From Erigeron canadensis (taxonomy: Eukaryota > Streptophyta > Magnoliopsida > Asterales > Asteraceae): a DNA stretch of 64,000 nucleotides. A model generated the notes under the pieces. The model was given only the letters and a program-made list of their open reading frames with translations. It ran no database searches and was not told the DNA's origin. Shown one piece after another: positions 22,752 through 34,507 of the stretch. The stretch is from the NCBI RefSeq assembly GCF_010389155.1, contig NC_057761.1, positions 50,900,587-50,964,586 on the forward strand, given 5' to 3'. Each line of letters opens with the position of its first letter. Within the stretch, counting starts at the first letter, position 1. The position numbers and the translations under genes were made by a program.

Positions 22752-25450
22752 GATAAAATGGAGTAATATTTTATTCATAGAAACATATATGCATCTAAGG
22801 TAACGCGTATTTCGATGTATGGTGTATATGTTAACGACTCTTGTGCTAGAGTTCCCATCTTGCATGTGATCAGGAGTACTAGTTTCATTGGCTAGCTAGC
22901 TAGATCAACATTAATATCGCTTAGATGTGATGCTGCCTCAAATTCAGATAAAATTTTCTAAATTGTATCTACTTCCAAAAAAGCAAAAGCAAACCGTACA
23001 TGATCTTGATTGTATAATAAGGGATGAAAGAAAATCTTAAAACATTTTCATGAGATATGTACATGCATGCATGGAGGCTCAATTTTCAAAACTCTAGACA
23101 CTATCACTCTTTGGTTTAAGGCTTAATGTTTATAGAAAATTTGCTTATATAGTAATTATTTTTTCATAAATCAATCCAAGTTCAAAGTCTTTTACATTTA
23201 TATATATATATACATATATATATATTGGTGGAGCCAGGATACGATGTTTTTAACTCATTGGAGGGGATCATGTTATATAAATTTTGAAAAATCTTTGGCC
23301 AAGCTATAAAATGTTCGTTGCGTTTGTGCCTACTGGGGAAGGCTGGCACAACCCAGCCCCCTTTGTTTCCGCCTCTGTTTATATGGTAAGTTAAAAGTGA
23401 TACGAAAAACAGGTCACCTAGCTAGATAAAAAAAAAAAGAAAAAAAGAAAGAAAGAAAGTAAGTAGACTTCTAAATTACAAGCTAAATCACATGTATATG
23501 TCTAGTAACTTTGTAAGAAAACTTGCATGATCTTCGATATGATTTAACAATGCTCTAAAATATCTGATTGGCTGGGTTAACATGTATGTCTTGTAAGAGA
23601 TTTTTAACTATTATGTATTTTATTTTGATTTTATAAAAGCAATATGTTTAATATGTTTAAATAGTAAGCTTAAAATGTTTTTAACAAAGAAAAATAGACG
23701 TATGATAAAATGAATGATGAGGATCAAGAATGAGAATATGTATGATAAAAAGTGCAACACTTATTTAGATTATAGAATTTACGGTTCCAAGGAAAAGAGA
23801 TTCTTTCATCATTTGTTTCCTCGTACGTCCTTTGACTAAAAGTTTCACTCGTACGTCCTTGACTAAAATTACACACTAAAAGTATTTTCTAGATAAAGAA
23901 TTTTTTTTTAGCATATCTGTTACTCGTATTATTATCATTTAGAAACGAATATGTCATTTCGAAAATATTTCATATCGTCGATATTTTGTTTGATTACATT
24001 TTTACTAACACTTGTAATCAACTAATTACATATATTTTGTGATATGTTTTGTCTTTTCTCAACAAGTTTTCTTTCAAAAAACTCAACCTGCATAGTATTT
24101 GGGAATATATCCAAAAAATACAATTAATTTGAGAACTGAAACTGTGACATATACCATCCTCGTAAACTAAAGTATAACATATCATATCATAACATCTCTC
24201 ATTAGTTAAGTTGACAAGATGTTTCTGTCATTATTGGTATATTAGTTTCGGGTTACAAAATGGTTTAAAAAGTGAATGATGAAAATAAGATACTAACATA
24301 ATTTACAAGATATAAATCAATTATAACTTGTGTTGTGATGACAAAATAAAAAGATTTATCATGTATATTATTTTAGATTTATTAAAACAAATCTTTATAA
24401 TATACAGATTAATTATACTTGATGTGCGTAGCATGCATATATTGTAAAGAACAATAATTACACACATATATATACTCTTTGGCGATTCTAGTTTTATATA
24501 CATATTACCATCATTTTATGTTGGAAAAGTCTAATTTAAAGCATATATATGTGTAATTTCTAAGAACAATTTGGATCTCTGAATTATTTAGTGATGCCAG
24601 CAATACAAGTAATGAAGTCCCGTGAAGAGCATGCAATGGATGTATTTTTGTCATTCTGTTTGTCAAAATAAAAGAACAATATATATAATTAATTAATCTA
24701 TTGAATAATTCTGGCTCTCAACAACCTAAAAAATATATGTGATGATAACATCAGTGTTCAACTTGCCCTGCATATATTGCATAAATTATCCACCGAATGC
24801 CCGAATATTTTGGCAGATCCGGACAAATTAATATAGAAAATTAGAAACCAAAGGTTCACGTGTTACATCAAGTTACTAGCTAGCTATTACTGTTTATGAG
24901 CAATTTACCAGCATTTTTTTTTTTTTTTGGAGAACAAGTATGTTTTCCTCCTTTAAAACTCGCAAGTAGTCAATAACTGAACTTTTGAAAGTATTATATC
25001 CGGATCTAGAAAACCGGCCCGTGACATGCCAAAAACAAAAGACCGTTTTTAGGTAACCCTGACTATGCGCTCAACTGCATCTATGCTCGTACATCAATTT
25101 GGTGCAAAACCTTGTTATCCGTAATGTTTATATCTCCTCGTCAAATTGACTATCGAATATCCTCGATCTTCTTCATTGTATGATTGCCAAAGACATTTGG
25201 AATGACATTATCGTCTAGTGGAATGTCAATACCCCTTCAACTCAAATAATCCACAGTCGGGCTTTCAGCTTTGACTTTGACCAAAAAAAAAAAAAATCAT
25301 AAATAAAAATAAAATTCTATTTCTGTCGTTCAAAAAATATAAAACAAAAATCTATTTTAGGGAATACGGCTTGGTTAAACAAAAAAACTCAATACAATCC
25401 AGATTTTTTTATTTTTAGCGGCCATTGGTGAGTACATTATGTCCTAACAA
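22752..25450. other. Intergenic; no gene seen
   Basis: Upstream region of the 22.3-kb gene followed by AT-rich sequence with (AT)n runs near 23200 and poly-purine near 23430. No coding region recognised. Confidence 0.4.
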
Positions 25451-25458
25451 ATAAATAT

Positions 25459-25614
25459 AGCGTCTGGTATCCCGACCATATTTTTGGTAACCCGACCAGA
25501 CTATTAATGACAGGGGGCCGCTTTTACTCTACCAGATTTATCAGATAGGGGGGCCCACACTATTTTGGAGCGATATGGTCGAGATACCAAAAATGTTTCG
25601 GGATACACCACGCG
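25459..25614. mobile_element. hAT-like MITE (156 bp)
   Basis: Perfect 8-bp target duplication ATAAATAT at 25451-25458 and 25615-25622. Imperfect terminal inverted repeats of about 40 bp follow: TGGTATCCCGACCATATTTT on the left matches GTGTATCCCGAAACATTTTT from the right end. The 8-bp duplication suggests the hAT superfamily. No coding capacity. Confidence 0.8.
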
Positions 25615-25622
25615 ATAAATAT

Positions 25623-28070
25623 TATCACTGAAAGTCATTTTTCTAGTAGTGAATTAATGGGCCAATGAAGTTGTCCTTATTGATGCAATAACCCAAACTG
25701 TAACTTATTCTCTTTAGCTTATGTTGGAAAAAAACCCGGCGTGTAAATATTTTTCGTATATACGAGTAGCTGGGAAAACATTAGCTATCGTGGAGCTTTA
25801 GAGTGTAGAACCGCATTAAGTACATCCGATAAATTGGGAAACCAGGTTATAGAATCAAGTTTAAAGATTTACAGTGGCTCCATCGATCAGTCAATAGTCT
25901 TTACCTAAATATGATCCCCCAATTAAGCACTGATCTTACAACGTGAAATTCGTTGCGACCGGTTAGTACATACGATAGATTAATTGCAAGTGATCACATG
26001 ATGAAATTATGAGGTACATATATATATGTCACTTATTGCATCCATTCTTGTCGTATTGCTATAATATTGGTCTCATATATATTGCCACTAGTTCATGTCA
26101 AGTTATAGAAACGTACAAAGATCCAAATAAAATACATTATTTAAAAAATAAAATAAAATTACAAGGGACAAGACTTCACGTTCCCGTGACTAAATATGCT
26201 ATAATTTGTGAATTTCAAACAGGTTGGCTCTGCAAATCAAGAATTGTACCCATAATCAAAACACATGATATAATTCTTAGAAAAATTCTTTTGCACATAT
26301 CTATTTAATTGTCATATCATATGAAATACATTAATCTATGTTTAGAGCATCGGTAATCGGAGTTGTATATTAAAACTTTTTGCTAATGTAAAGTTGTATG
26401 GATACAATAATATATACACTACACTTGTTGAGCTAGAGTTGTATGCCGTGAGCTACTTCATGGCCATGGACCTAGGGTATATAATAAAAACGATGGGTTG
26501 CCCGGCGATATTCATCTGTTTAAATAGTACGTTACACAGCAATTAAATTAAAATTGGTCTTGCTCCATTAAACATTATAAGATTTATTGAAATCTACAAA
26601 GTTGTACTATGATTGATACTCAATAAAGTTGTACTATGATTGATACTCAGAACGGACCCATTTAACTCTTAAATAGCTAGTTGAACATCTTCAGGATCTA
26701 ATAATCGTGAAATCTGAATCCAAATCGGAATCCAAATATACACCCATCCATAGGAATTAAATCCCGCCATAGATTTGCGAAGTACAATCCTTGTATTAAC
26801 ACTTCTTTTGATCGTTGCACTAAGTAAGATAATTTTGATTTGTTATTCAATGAGCAAAGCAATTTCCGGATCCTTTTTATTTATGCTGCCAAGTCAATTG
26901 GACGCTCTTTTGATAAACTATCTATCTTTAATTAGTATTCGGGTTTTAGAAAAAGAGCATTCGACATGACCAGAAAACATATATACTGGAGTCATCTTTG
27001 GGCCCCATCTTTTACGGATAATGGGTTGTGAATTGCTACTGTAGTATATAACTATATTGGGCTAATGATAGACTTTTCATTTTAAGGAGTGGGCCTTCAG
27101 ATCCATAATCCATTAAAATGCCACTAACGCGGATTGTTCATTAATTTGTTCCCTACATACCAACTGACAAGAATAATGCCTCTTTACTTCCGCCTGCTTG
27201 GGATTTTGATCACGTACATATTCGAAGAAAGGGGCTGTTTTTATGGTGACTAAATAAATTTTCCCTTTAGAGCGCGCAATTAGGTGATTAGTGGCCGTGA
27301 CATTTGTTGAAGGAACTGCATCCAAGTACATAAACATCTGCACTTTTGTATAGCACAATCCATGAGTGAGTAGTGCAGACCGGATCGAGTAATGATAAAA
27401 GAAATGTTTTCACTAGCTAGCTACCGACATTCCCTTAATTAGTGACGACAGTCATAATTACCTAATTTTCTTTCATATGTTACCTTAAGTTAGCAGGATA
27501 TATAACTCCTGTTTATATATGAAAGACAATTAAGTTGGCGTACACATCACTTTATCTGCAATTGTTAATTAATTAGATAATAGTTAACAAAAAAAAATGG
27601 AATACGTAAGTAATTCTTTGTTTTTTAACGTTCGATCCTTAGAGACTGTCATTCAACTTGGGCAGGATGTGATCACAGTCTAGGAAAAACCCCATATATA
27701 GACTTGTCGATCACCTCCAAATTAAGAGTTAAACCCAAGGTGGGTAAAAACCGGAGATGCCTCCTCAGAGTCCCCTAGACTATTAATTATCAGTTGATTT
27801 ATGCCTCGTTCGCAAGTAATTATAGTTAAATAGGTGCATGGACACTTTCCATAAAAGGGATAAAGATGGCTAAGCTAGATATAGACAAATAGAGCTGATC
27901 AAATCGAAGACAAACTATGTATAGATGATGATTAATTAACACAACGTACAAAGATACTTAAACATACAATTACACAAACAAATTAAGAACAAAGTAATTT
28001 AGCTAGCTAAGCTATTAGTAGGGCAAGATGTCCTACGTCATTACATATTATCTTATTGATTTTTTTGGAT
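25623..28070. other. Intergenic; no convincing gene
   Basis: Includes a 27-bp tandem duplication at 26598-26649 (AAAGTTGTACTATGATTGAT...). Frames at 26009-26308, 26775-26969 and 27113-27358 were examined; the last two lack an ATG start. None shows a family signature. Confidence 0.4.
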
Positions 28071-28862
28071 TTAAACAAGAGGGGGACAGACAAAACCAGG
28101 TGGAGGGGTCATCCCACAAGTCACCAAGGCTTGAAGAGCAAGAGGTATGAATATATTTAGGTTAAGTAGCTTAAGCCTTATAGTAGTACAAAGACACACT
28201 GCAGCTTCTAACTCAAGTAAACCTTTTAGCACCGGGCAGCACACGTTTTCCACCGGGTTCCCTAACCCTACATGAACAAGCCCCCCTAACACATCCACAC
28301 ATGCCCCTAGCTTTAATGCATTTATTGGACATGTTGGCATCACACCGCTGCCGCCACCGCCGCCACCACCGCCGCCACCAGGGGGTGTGTATGGTGGATA
28401 GGAAGGAGAAGGTGGTGGTGGGACTATAATTGGAGGAGAAATCATGGGTGGTGGTAAGATAGGTGGAGGCATGATAACCGGAGGTGGCATCACAATAGGC
28501 GGTGGACGAACAATTGGTGGAGGCAAAATAACCGGAGGCGGGATCACGATAGGTGGCGGACGGATAATGGGTGGAGGACGGATAATTATAGGTGGTAGAA
28601 CCTTTGGTGGTGGGTTTGTCTTAGGTGGATGAGACCCTCCTTTACCTCCTCCACCACCATGATGTGGTGGCGGCTTGGTGGATGGAGGATGTGGTGGCTT
28701 GGGCCCATGGTGAGGTGGTTTAGGCCCATGATGAGGTGGTTTAGGCCCATGGTGAGGTGGGCTACATGGTGGACAATTTTTGCAACCAAAAGCTAATGGT
28801 AAGAAAGTACTAGACATGAAAATCAAGAAGATGTAGAACATGGCTGAAATCTTAGAAGCCAT
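28071..28862 (-). CDS. Long hybrid proline-rich protein (HyPRP) with C-terminal 8CM
   Basis: Intronless, 263 residues. Signal peptide is about residues 1-26. A Cys-rich start (CKNCPPC) leads into three HHGPKPP repeats and a Gly/His-rich stretch. A long PPPI/PPPV repeat region runs to about residue 155 and a ten-glycine run follows. The eight-cysteine module ends the protein with spacing C-x9-C-x19-CC-x13-CxC-x23-C-x9-C and a PPLV tail. HyPRPs of this shape are cell-wall proteins, thought to link wall and plasma membrane through the hydrophobic module. The repeat DNA is GGTGG-rich and produces long antisense open frames that are artefacts. A TATA-like TATTTATATA lies about 90 nt upstream. It is the only long-linker member of the cluster. 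Confidence 0.93.
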   Translation of the reverse strand: MASKISAMFYIFLIFMSSTFLPLAFGCKNCPPCSPPHHGPKPPHHGPKPPHHGPKPPHPPSTKPPPHHGGGGGKGGSHPPKTNPPPKVLPPIIIRPPPIIRPPPIVIPPPVILPPPIVRPPPIVMPPPVIMPPPILPPPMISPPIIVPPPPSPSYPPYTPPGGGGGGGGGGSGVMPTCPINALKLGACVDVLGGLVHVGLGNPVENVCCPVLKGLLELEAAVCLCTTIRLKLLNLNIFIPLALQALVTCGMTPPPGFVCPPLV

Positions 28863-28950
28863 GATGATTAGTGTTTCTTGATTTTACAAGGTTTTGTGTT
28901 GCTAGCTAGTGCATGTTTTGATGAAATAAATCTTGTAAAGTACGTAGAGC

Positions 28951-28960
28951 TATATAAATA
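28951..28960 (-). promoter_or_regulatory. TATA-like box of the HyPRP gene
   Basis: TATTTATATA on the minus strand, about 90-100 nt upstream of the ATG. Confidence 0.5.
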
Positions 28961-30246
28961 AAAATATAAATGGCAACCCGTGAATATATATAGAAGTGAG
29001 ATAATGATGATGAGGAAAAATCACTTAACAGAAGAACTACAACTCATCATAAATACTACAAAGTGTTAAAAAAAAAAAACAGGAATGGAAAGTAGAGATT
29101 TTGTATTGTTGTAGGGGATTTTGCGAATTCCAAAACCAGTCCGTGACCATGCATATATAATCGATCCATTGGTTTCAGTATGAGTCTGGTCGTGCACACC
29201 TGTCCACGCAGACTTTGTTTCATCACAAATGTAAATAGAATCCTTATCATTTAGCCACCTTTACTTTAGTTTTACACATATACAAAGATGATTTCGTGTA
29301 TATTTGCTAGCTGTACTATACGTTTCAAAAAACATATATACTCGTATATGTTTCCGTAATTTAGTTTCAACTTTATTGTATACAGTATCACTTATGTCTT
29401 GTCAACAAATTTTAAAAACAATTACATGTAATTCGTTTGAAATTGAGAAACACCTTTAATTGTTTTTTTTTTTTTCCGTTTATTATCTTTTAATAGCTAT
29501 AGCTCTGTAGTTAATTTCTTGTATATTGTAATTTTCTTTATATATTATGATCGATCGCCCATTATCCAAATGGAGGAACATACATGAGATCATGGGGTTA
29601 GCCGGCCCATTAAACCTAAGGACCCATTTATTTATGTTTTTAGAATTTAGATAGTATCGTTGTCCATTTTCATTCAAACATTACTCAACAAACCAAGAAT
29701 TATCAGGAACAAGATCTTTTTTAAAGACAACTCAATTTTTTCATATGTAATGTGTAACTTGTATAGACTCAACAAGCCAAGAATTTTTAAGAGCTGTGCA
29801 GTGTACCGTGTACGTGCACAACTATAGACTCAGGGCCAGGTTTCCTGGGCTACTTGTCATCTTGGCCCAACATCTATCATTTTTTTCATTTTGGTCCACT
29901 CAATTTTTTCCTATGTAATGTGTAACTTGTATTCTTTGTAAGTTGCAATTTTCTTGTTGAAAATTTCTAACATTACAATGAAAAGGGTGTCCTACGTTTA
30001 TTCTTGCTTCTGGTTTATATTTTATTTAAACATTGTTAATTCTCCACATAACTTCTATATCATTATTACATTTTTAAAAATATAGCTTAATCTTTTAATA
30101 CATGAAATGTCATAAAAAAAAAATTAACGGCCAACAAAACTCATTTTGTTTTAAAAAAAAATTGTGTGCGTATTAGATTACAACGTCTTATCCGATAAGG
30201 TTAGATTAACGTGAATGTGATTAGTACGATGTTGATATTTATATGG
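28961..30246. other. Intergenic; no gene seen
   Basis: Upstream region of the HyPRP gene and further AT-rich sequence. A CTCAATTTTTTC(A/C)TATGTAATG word recurs at about 29731 and 29919, a small dispersed duplication. Nothing else was recognised. Confidence 0.4.
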
Positions 30247-30424
30247 GAATATGATATTTCCTTCTAATAGGTTAGGCTAATAATTGTCTTAATAACTTAA
30301 TTATATGATATGTATAATCTATTAGTTTTTTCTTCTAACTTTATTTTTTAATTTTATCAAATGTCGTGATTAAGTTGTTATATGTATTATAAGGTTGAGT
30401 TTTAGGAAGATATATCATTTTCCA
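30247..30424. mobile_element. MITE related to the one at 18836-19018
   Basis: Ends are inverted copies (ATGATATTTCCTTCTAATAG on the left; ATGATATATCTTCCTAAAAC from the right). The interior has TTAATAACTTAAT and its complement-like partner. Boundaries are approximate. Confidence 0.45.
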
Positions 30425-32429
30425 TTTATAAATTTTTCCATACACATACACAGTTATATATATATATATATATATTAATTTGCCTGATTTGTATTTTTCC
30501 CCCTTTTTTTTCCAAAGAGATAGTTGATAGTTATATAAAGTGTTTTTGGCTGACCAATATTGACCTAAATATATTTTATGTTCATTAGTGATTCATGTGA
30601 ACTAATTTCCTACATTGGTCGAATTTGAATTCTTAAAGTTACTAAGTTTAAACAATAAAAAAATCTAAAGGGTTAGGGTTATATATTTATAGTTTATAAA
30701 AAAATATACATTTACAATAATATTTAAGGATTGAGCTTTTGATATAAAAAATATAATGATTTATACACGTTAAATACAATCTTAAGACTATATTTAACAT
30801 TTTTTAAAATTTAAATATCATTAAAGATCTATCAACAAATAGACACCTACTATATGTTAACATTTTCTAACATGAAAGATATTTAAACAGTGTAAAGTTG
30901 TTTTCAGATGGTTGCCTTTTATCCCGTTTAATCAATAATCAATAAAGTGTAATATAATGTGATGATTATTATATATAATTAATTATTATTATAATGAGGG
31001 CTTGTGTTAATTATATGAACGAATTGAATGAATGCATCTTTTATGCATATGTCTAATCATATTATTATATTATAATACGAGTAATACCTAATCGATCGTA
31101 TGGTATATTAAATCCTGGTCATTGTGATTAAAGATTCAACAACCATTTGGGTGGTATATATATATATATGTATATATATTACTCATGATACCAAAGCTCC
31201 CATTCGAGGAATGGGCTTTTAAAATGCAATTTTCAATTAAAATAATACAGCGAGCACCTTTTTGCATGAGTAACAATTTCTTTATGTACATGTTATCTTC
31301 AACGAGGGATAACTAAAATATATGAAGAACAAATTGTCTTTTGGCAATTAATGTTTTCTTTTCAATAAAAAATAATAGCGTTAATTTTACAACAATAAAG
31401 TTTCATTAATTGGTTTTGGTTTTTGAAAAGCAATTAACACAGCAGATAAATGGATATCGATCGGTATATCATTGTATATTAATGACCATATATGCATGCA
31501 TAAAACCGTCACACTTGACCGAAGCCTTGTCGAGCGAATTAAAAATATGTAATGTTACCTTTTACAATTATCATTGGTGGCTTAGGATGATATCACTTCG
31601 ATTTTTTAAAATTAATCAGTGAATTATTCGAACTATTGAAGTGGAAAACTAGCTGGTATCCCAAACTTTGTCATCAAATTTATAAAGCCTTGTCAATACT
31701 AGCCTGCATCACAGATATGATCTCGTAACAATGCTCGTCCTCAAAATTAACAGGAGTACTTTAAAGTTGGGCTAGCTATTAGCTTCTTAATTGGAATCTA
31801 GGTAATCTAACTACGCCAAAACGTATATATCCACATTTGAAAATGTCTAAGTTGGGATATGGGACATTTGGGAAAGATGGAACTGTCTTAACGGTATGAT
31901 TAATACAAATATTATTACATATGGAATTAGACGCACGTCGTTAGAGTTATTAAGATACTTCATACTTACATTAGAGATTTTTATGTTAATTTGTATACTG
32001 ATCACCTTAGAGCTTTATATATAATTATATGGTACCATATTAGGTTTTATTGTAGTTTATACTCTACCTTGGACCTTTTCAGTTTTCAAAGGCGAATATT
32101 TGTAAACCCTTATAAAAGTATTGAAATTAAGTTTAAACATTTTTTTTATTTTCATACTACCCTCTACATTTACTTTATATTTTACACATCCTATTCCTAA
32201 CTATCGAAATTACCTTTACAAAAAAATTAAACCCACAAGTATAAACCGATCTTTGATTATAATTTAATTAATATTAATCTTTCAATATGGTATTAAAAAA
32301 ATTGATAAAATCTTATAATCTATATGTTTGACACATTATATAATCAATGTGTTCATCCACAAAAATAGTTATAAAATTCCATCGTAACTCGCGGATACTA
32401 TGCTCGCTAAATAATTTTGGTTAAACCGT
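30425..32429. other. Intergenic; no gene seen
   Basis: AT-rich with (AT)n runs near 30456 and 31157. At about 32380-32406 a Helitron-like 3' end (CGCGGATACTATGCTCG) resembles that of 7139-7431, but no matching 5' end was found. Confidence 0.4.
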
Positions 32430-32706
32430 CCATAAGAACAGTGTGGTTTAAGGATATGTTTAAGAATTCTTAGATATCTTTACCATTAAAGTAACCAAAG
32501 ATTTGTTGTTAGATTTCGTTAGTCAAAGATGTCATCCTTAGGTATCCTTATTTTTATTGTACTTTTGTATAAAATATGTATAAATAGTGATGTAAAAATG
32601 TAATAATACGTAAGAATGTTTTATATGACTTAAAGTAAAATTAAGAATTTTTAAAATATGATGTGACACCTTATAAAGATATGCGTAATACCATTGATGG
32701 TCTTAA
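32430..32706. mobile_element. MITE candidate related to 12240-12562
   Basis: Shares the TATGATGTGACACC segment and a CCATTGATGG-type end with the 12.2-kb element. Termini are imperfect and the target duplication is not clear. Confidence 0.35.
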
Positions 32707-32770
32707 TAAGAATCAACTTCTTCATCCTATCTAAAAAATATAAATTATTACCGTTCTTTTATTTATAATA

Positions 32771-33613
32771 CGAGCATATATAATACTTGCGCGTTGCAGC
32801 GGAATTTTGTTTTAGGAGTGACAATTTGTTATAAGGGTAGTGAAAGTCCCAAGTTTGCAACGATCAAAACAAATTAAACAAGAAATATAAGATAAGAAAG
32901 TAAACACGTTTAACTATATGTATATATTAATTAAACAGTGAATACATGGTTGGTTTACAAAGAAGAAAAAGAAAAAAAATACTTGTTAAGTTTTTGACAC
33001 ACAAAAACTTAAATGTTCTACAATAATAATGAACACACAAAGTGACAATTGCAGAACTACACCAACAAGGGTTGCGGCTAGGTCAAGTGATTCCTTATAT
33101 AAGCAGAGATGAGAATCACATAAAAACCCAATAGATGTTGACACCTCAAGGTTGTCAACCATATATTGGTGGATCTCTCAGATCTGCAGGGTTCTCTGTC
33201 TTCATCTTGTTTGTTTCCAAATCCGGTATGAGAGAGAAAGACTCAGGTACCGTTTTGGTACATGATCACATGTCTTCAATCTTCTTGATCAATACGTGTC
33301 TTTAGGACCACTCTTCTTATCTTCATTTTCCCGCCCATATTTGACTTACAAATATAATGGTGAGTCATTGAACTTATCCTTTAACTCGAAGATAATGTAG
33401 GTCGCTGAGAGCTCGCTGATGAAGTGCCTCGCTGAGTCTCTCAGCGAATCCATGACTCAACAGGTAGATGTGGTAATTTAGTGTTGTAATGTGTGGAGGG
33501 ACATTTTGTAAACCATAAATGTGCTGAAAGGGGCTTTTTGGAAAAAAAATATGTTTAATTTTTAAGACATACCATAAATAAAAAACCCAAAATGCTTTAT
33601 AAAGGAGTAAAGA
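32771..33613 (-). mobile_element. Helitron-like element split by a solo LTR
   Basis: On the minus strand it starts A|TCTTTACTCCTTTATAAAGC (33613) and ends with a GCGCG-rich hairpin region and CTCG before T (32771). Without the nested insertion at 32841-33467 it is about 216 bp, close in size and sequence to the element at 13491-13670. Confidence 0.55.
32841..33462. mobile_element. Solo LTR (622 bp) nested in a Helitron-like element
   Basis: Starts TGAAAGTCCC and ends GACTCAACA (TG...CA). The 5-bp target duplication GGTAG is at 32836-32840 and 33463-33467. A TATATAAG element lies inside near 33098. Flanking sequence on both sides is continuous with the related Helitron-like element at 13.5 kb, which supports these ends. 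Confidence 0.72.
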
Positions 33614-34034
33614 TATTATAAAAGAATAACATTTTATTTTTAAAAATTTTGAAAAATATGTAATATTTTTACTAAACATCCCTTAAAAAATTTTCACATA
33701 CACTACCCGTAACATTAATGGTTAAATTACATTATCAATCTTTTATTATATAACAAATAATCTTCATTAATTATATATTTACATCAATTATACATCACTT
33801 GATGTCATCTCTACCATCAACAGACACCTCCACACCATTACATTGTTACCACCATGACCATCGCCGCATTACACATGTAACATGCTAGTGATTGTTGATT
33901 AGGTTCATCTTATACTAATTAAAACCACATGGTTCTATGCTAATTTTTTTTTTTTTTTAATAATTATTCCTCTCGTATATCAAAGCTTGAAAGAAAAAGC
34001 CCTTCAAAACATGCATTCATCATATCATATTCAT
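33614..34034. other. Upstream region of the 34.2-kb gene
   Basis: AT-rich sequence with a poly-T run at about 33940-33958. It leads into the TATA box of the next gene. Confidence 0.4.
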
Positions 34035-34045
34035 CTATAAATACC
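34035..34045 (+). promoter_or_regulatory. TATA box of the 34.2-kb 8CM gene
   Basis: CTATAAATACC, 112-122 nt before the ATG. The string continues CATTAAGCACTTC, almost the same as in the promoter of the 37.0-kb gene. Confidence 0.75.
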
Positions 34046-34156
34046 ATTAAGCACTTCTTTATTTTCACACCACAAATTAAACTAGCTATTGCGTTTTGAT
34101 ATATATATATATATATACTTGAAAGAAAGCAAGCAAGCTAGCTAGCTTTAATAAAA

Positions 34157-34507
34157 ATGGCTCCAAGCTCTTTGAGAACAACAGCCTTTCTCCTCACTCT
34201 CAACATTCTCTTCTTTGCCTTTGTTAGTTCAGACCCATTACCACAAGCGACTTGCCCTAGAGACGGTCTCAATTTTGGTGCGTGTGCTGGCTTGCTGAAT
34301 AACTTGCTGAATGGCATCGTTGTAGGAGCCCCTCCAACCTTACCTTGCTGCGGCCTCTTTTTTGGGCTAGTTAACGCCGAGGCAGCAGCATGCCTTTGCA
34401 AAGACATTAAAGCTAATCTCTTGGGTGTTAACCTTGATGCATCATTTTCCATAAGCTTGTTGCTTAACAATTGTGGAAAGGATGTTCCTACTGGTTTCCA
34501 GTGTTAA
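34157..34507 (+). CDS. DC2.15-like eight-cysteine secreted protein (tandem copy 1)
   Basis: Intronless, 116 residues. The signal peptide (about 1-25) ends in the SSDPLPQ junction and the proline-rich linker is almost absent. The module spacing is C-x9-C-x20-CC-x13-CxC-x24-C-x9-C and the protein ends on the last Cys (GFQC). It is expected to be secreted and to bind hydrophobic ligands. It is closely related to the gene at 37022-37366, sharing LLNNLLNGI, NLLGVN and the C-terminal VP-GFQC, as well as the core promoter, so the two look like a recent tandem duplication. A GCTA-repeat leader lies just before the ATG. An antisense open frame over the same DNA is a shadow. Confidence 0.93.
   Translation: MAPSSLRTTAFLLTLNILFFAFVSSDPLPQATCPRDGLNFGACAGLLNNLLNGIVVGAPPTLPCCGLFFGLVNAEAAACLCKDIKANLLGVNLDASFSISLLLNNCGKDVPTGFQC

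Noticed and set aside
26775..26969. Signal-peptide-like frame with a GTAAG after it, suggesting a cysteine-rich peptide first exon
   Set aside because: The frame starts with TTG rather than ATG, and no cysteine-rich second exon was found downstream.
27113..27358. Minus-strand 81-codon frame resembling a small protein
   Set aside because: It lacks an ATG at its start, and the ATG nearby opens a different short frame. No family recognised.
28444..28789. Glycine- and histidine-rich open frames overlapping the HyPRP gene (62 codons plus strand, 67 codons minus strand)
   Set aside because: They are other-frame readings of the proline-rich repeat DNA. The 263-residue frame has a signal peptide and the full cysteine module.
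34138..34470. Minus-strand 110-codon frame (a similar one lies at 53700-54008)
   Set aside because: Antisense shadows of the eight-cysteine genes, which have all family hallmarks on the other strand.
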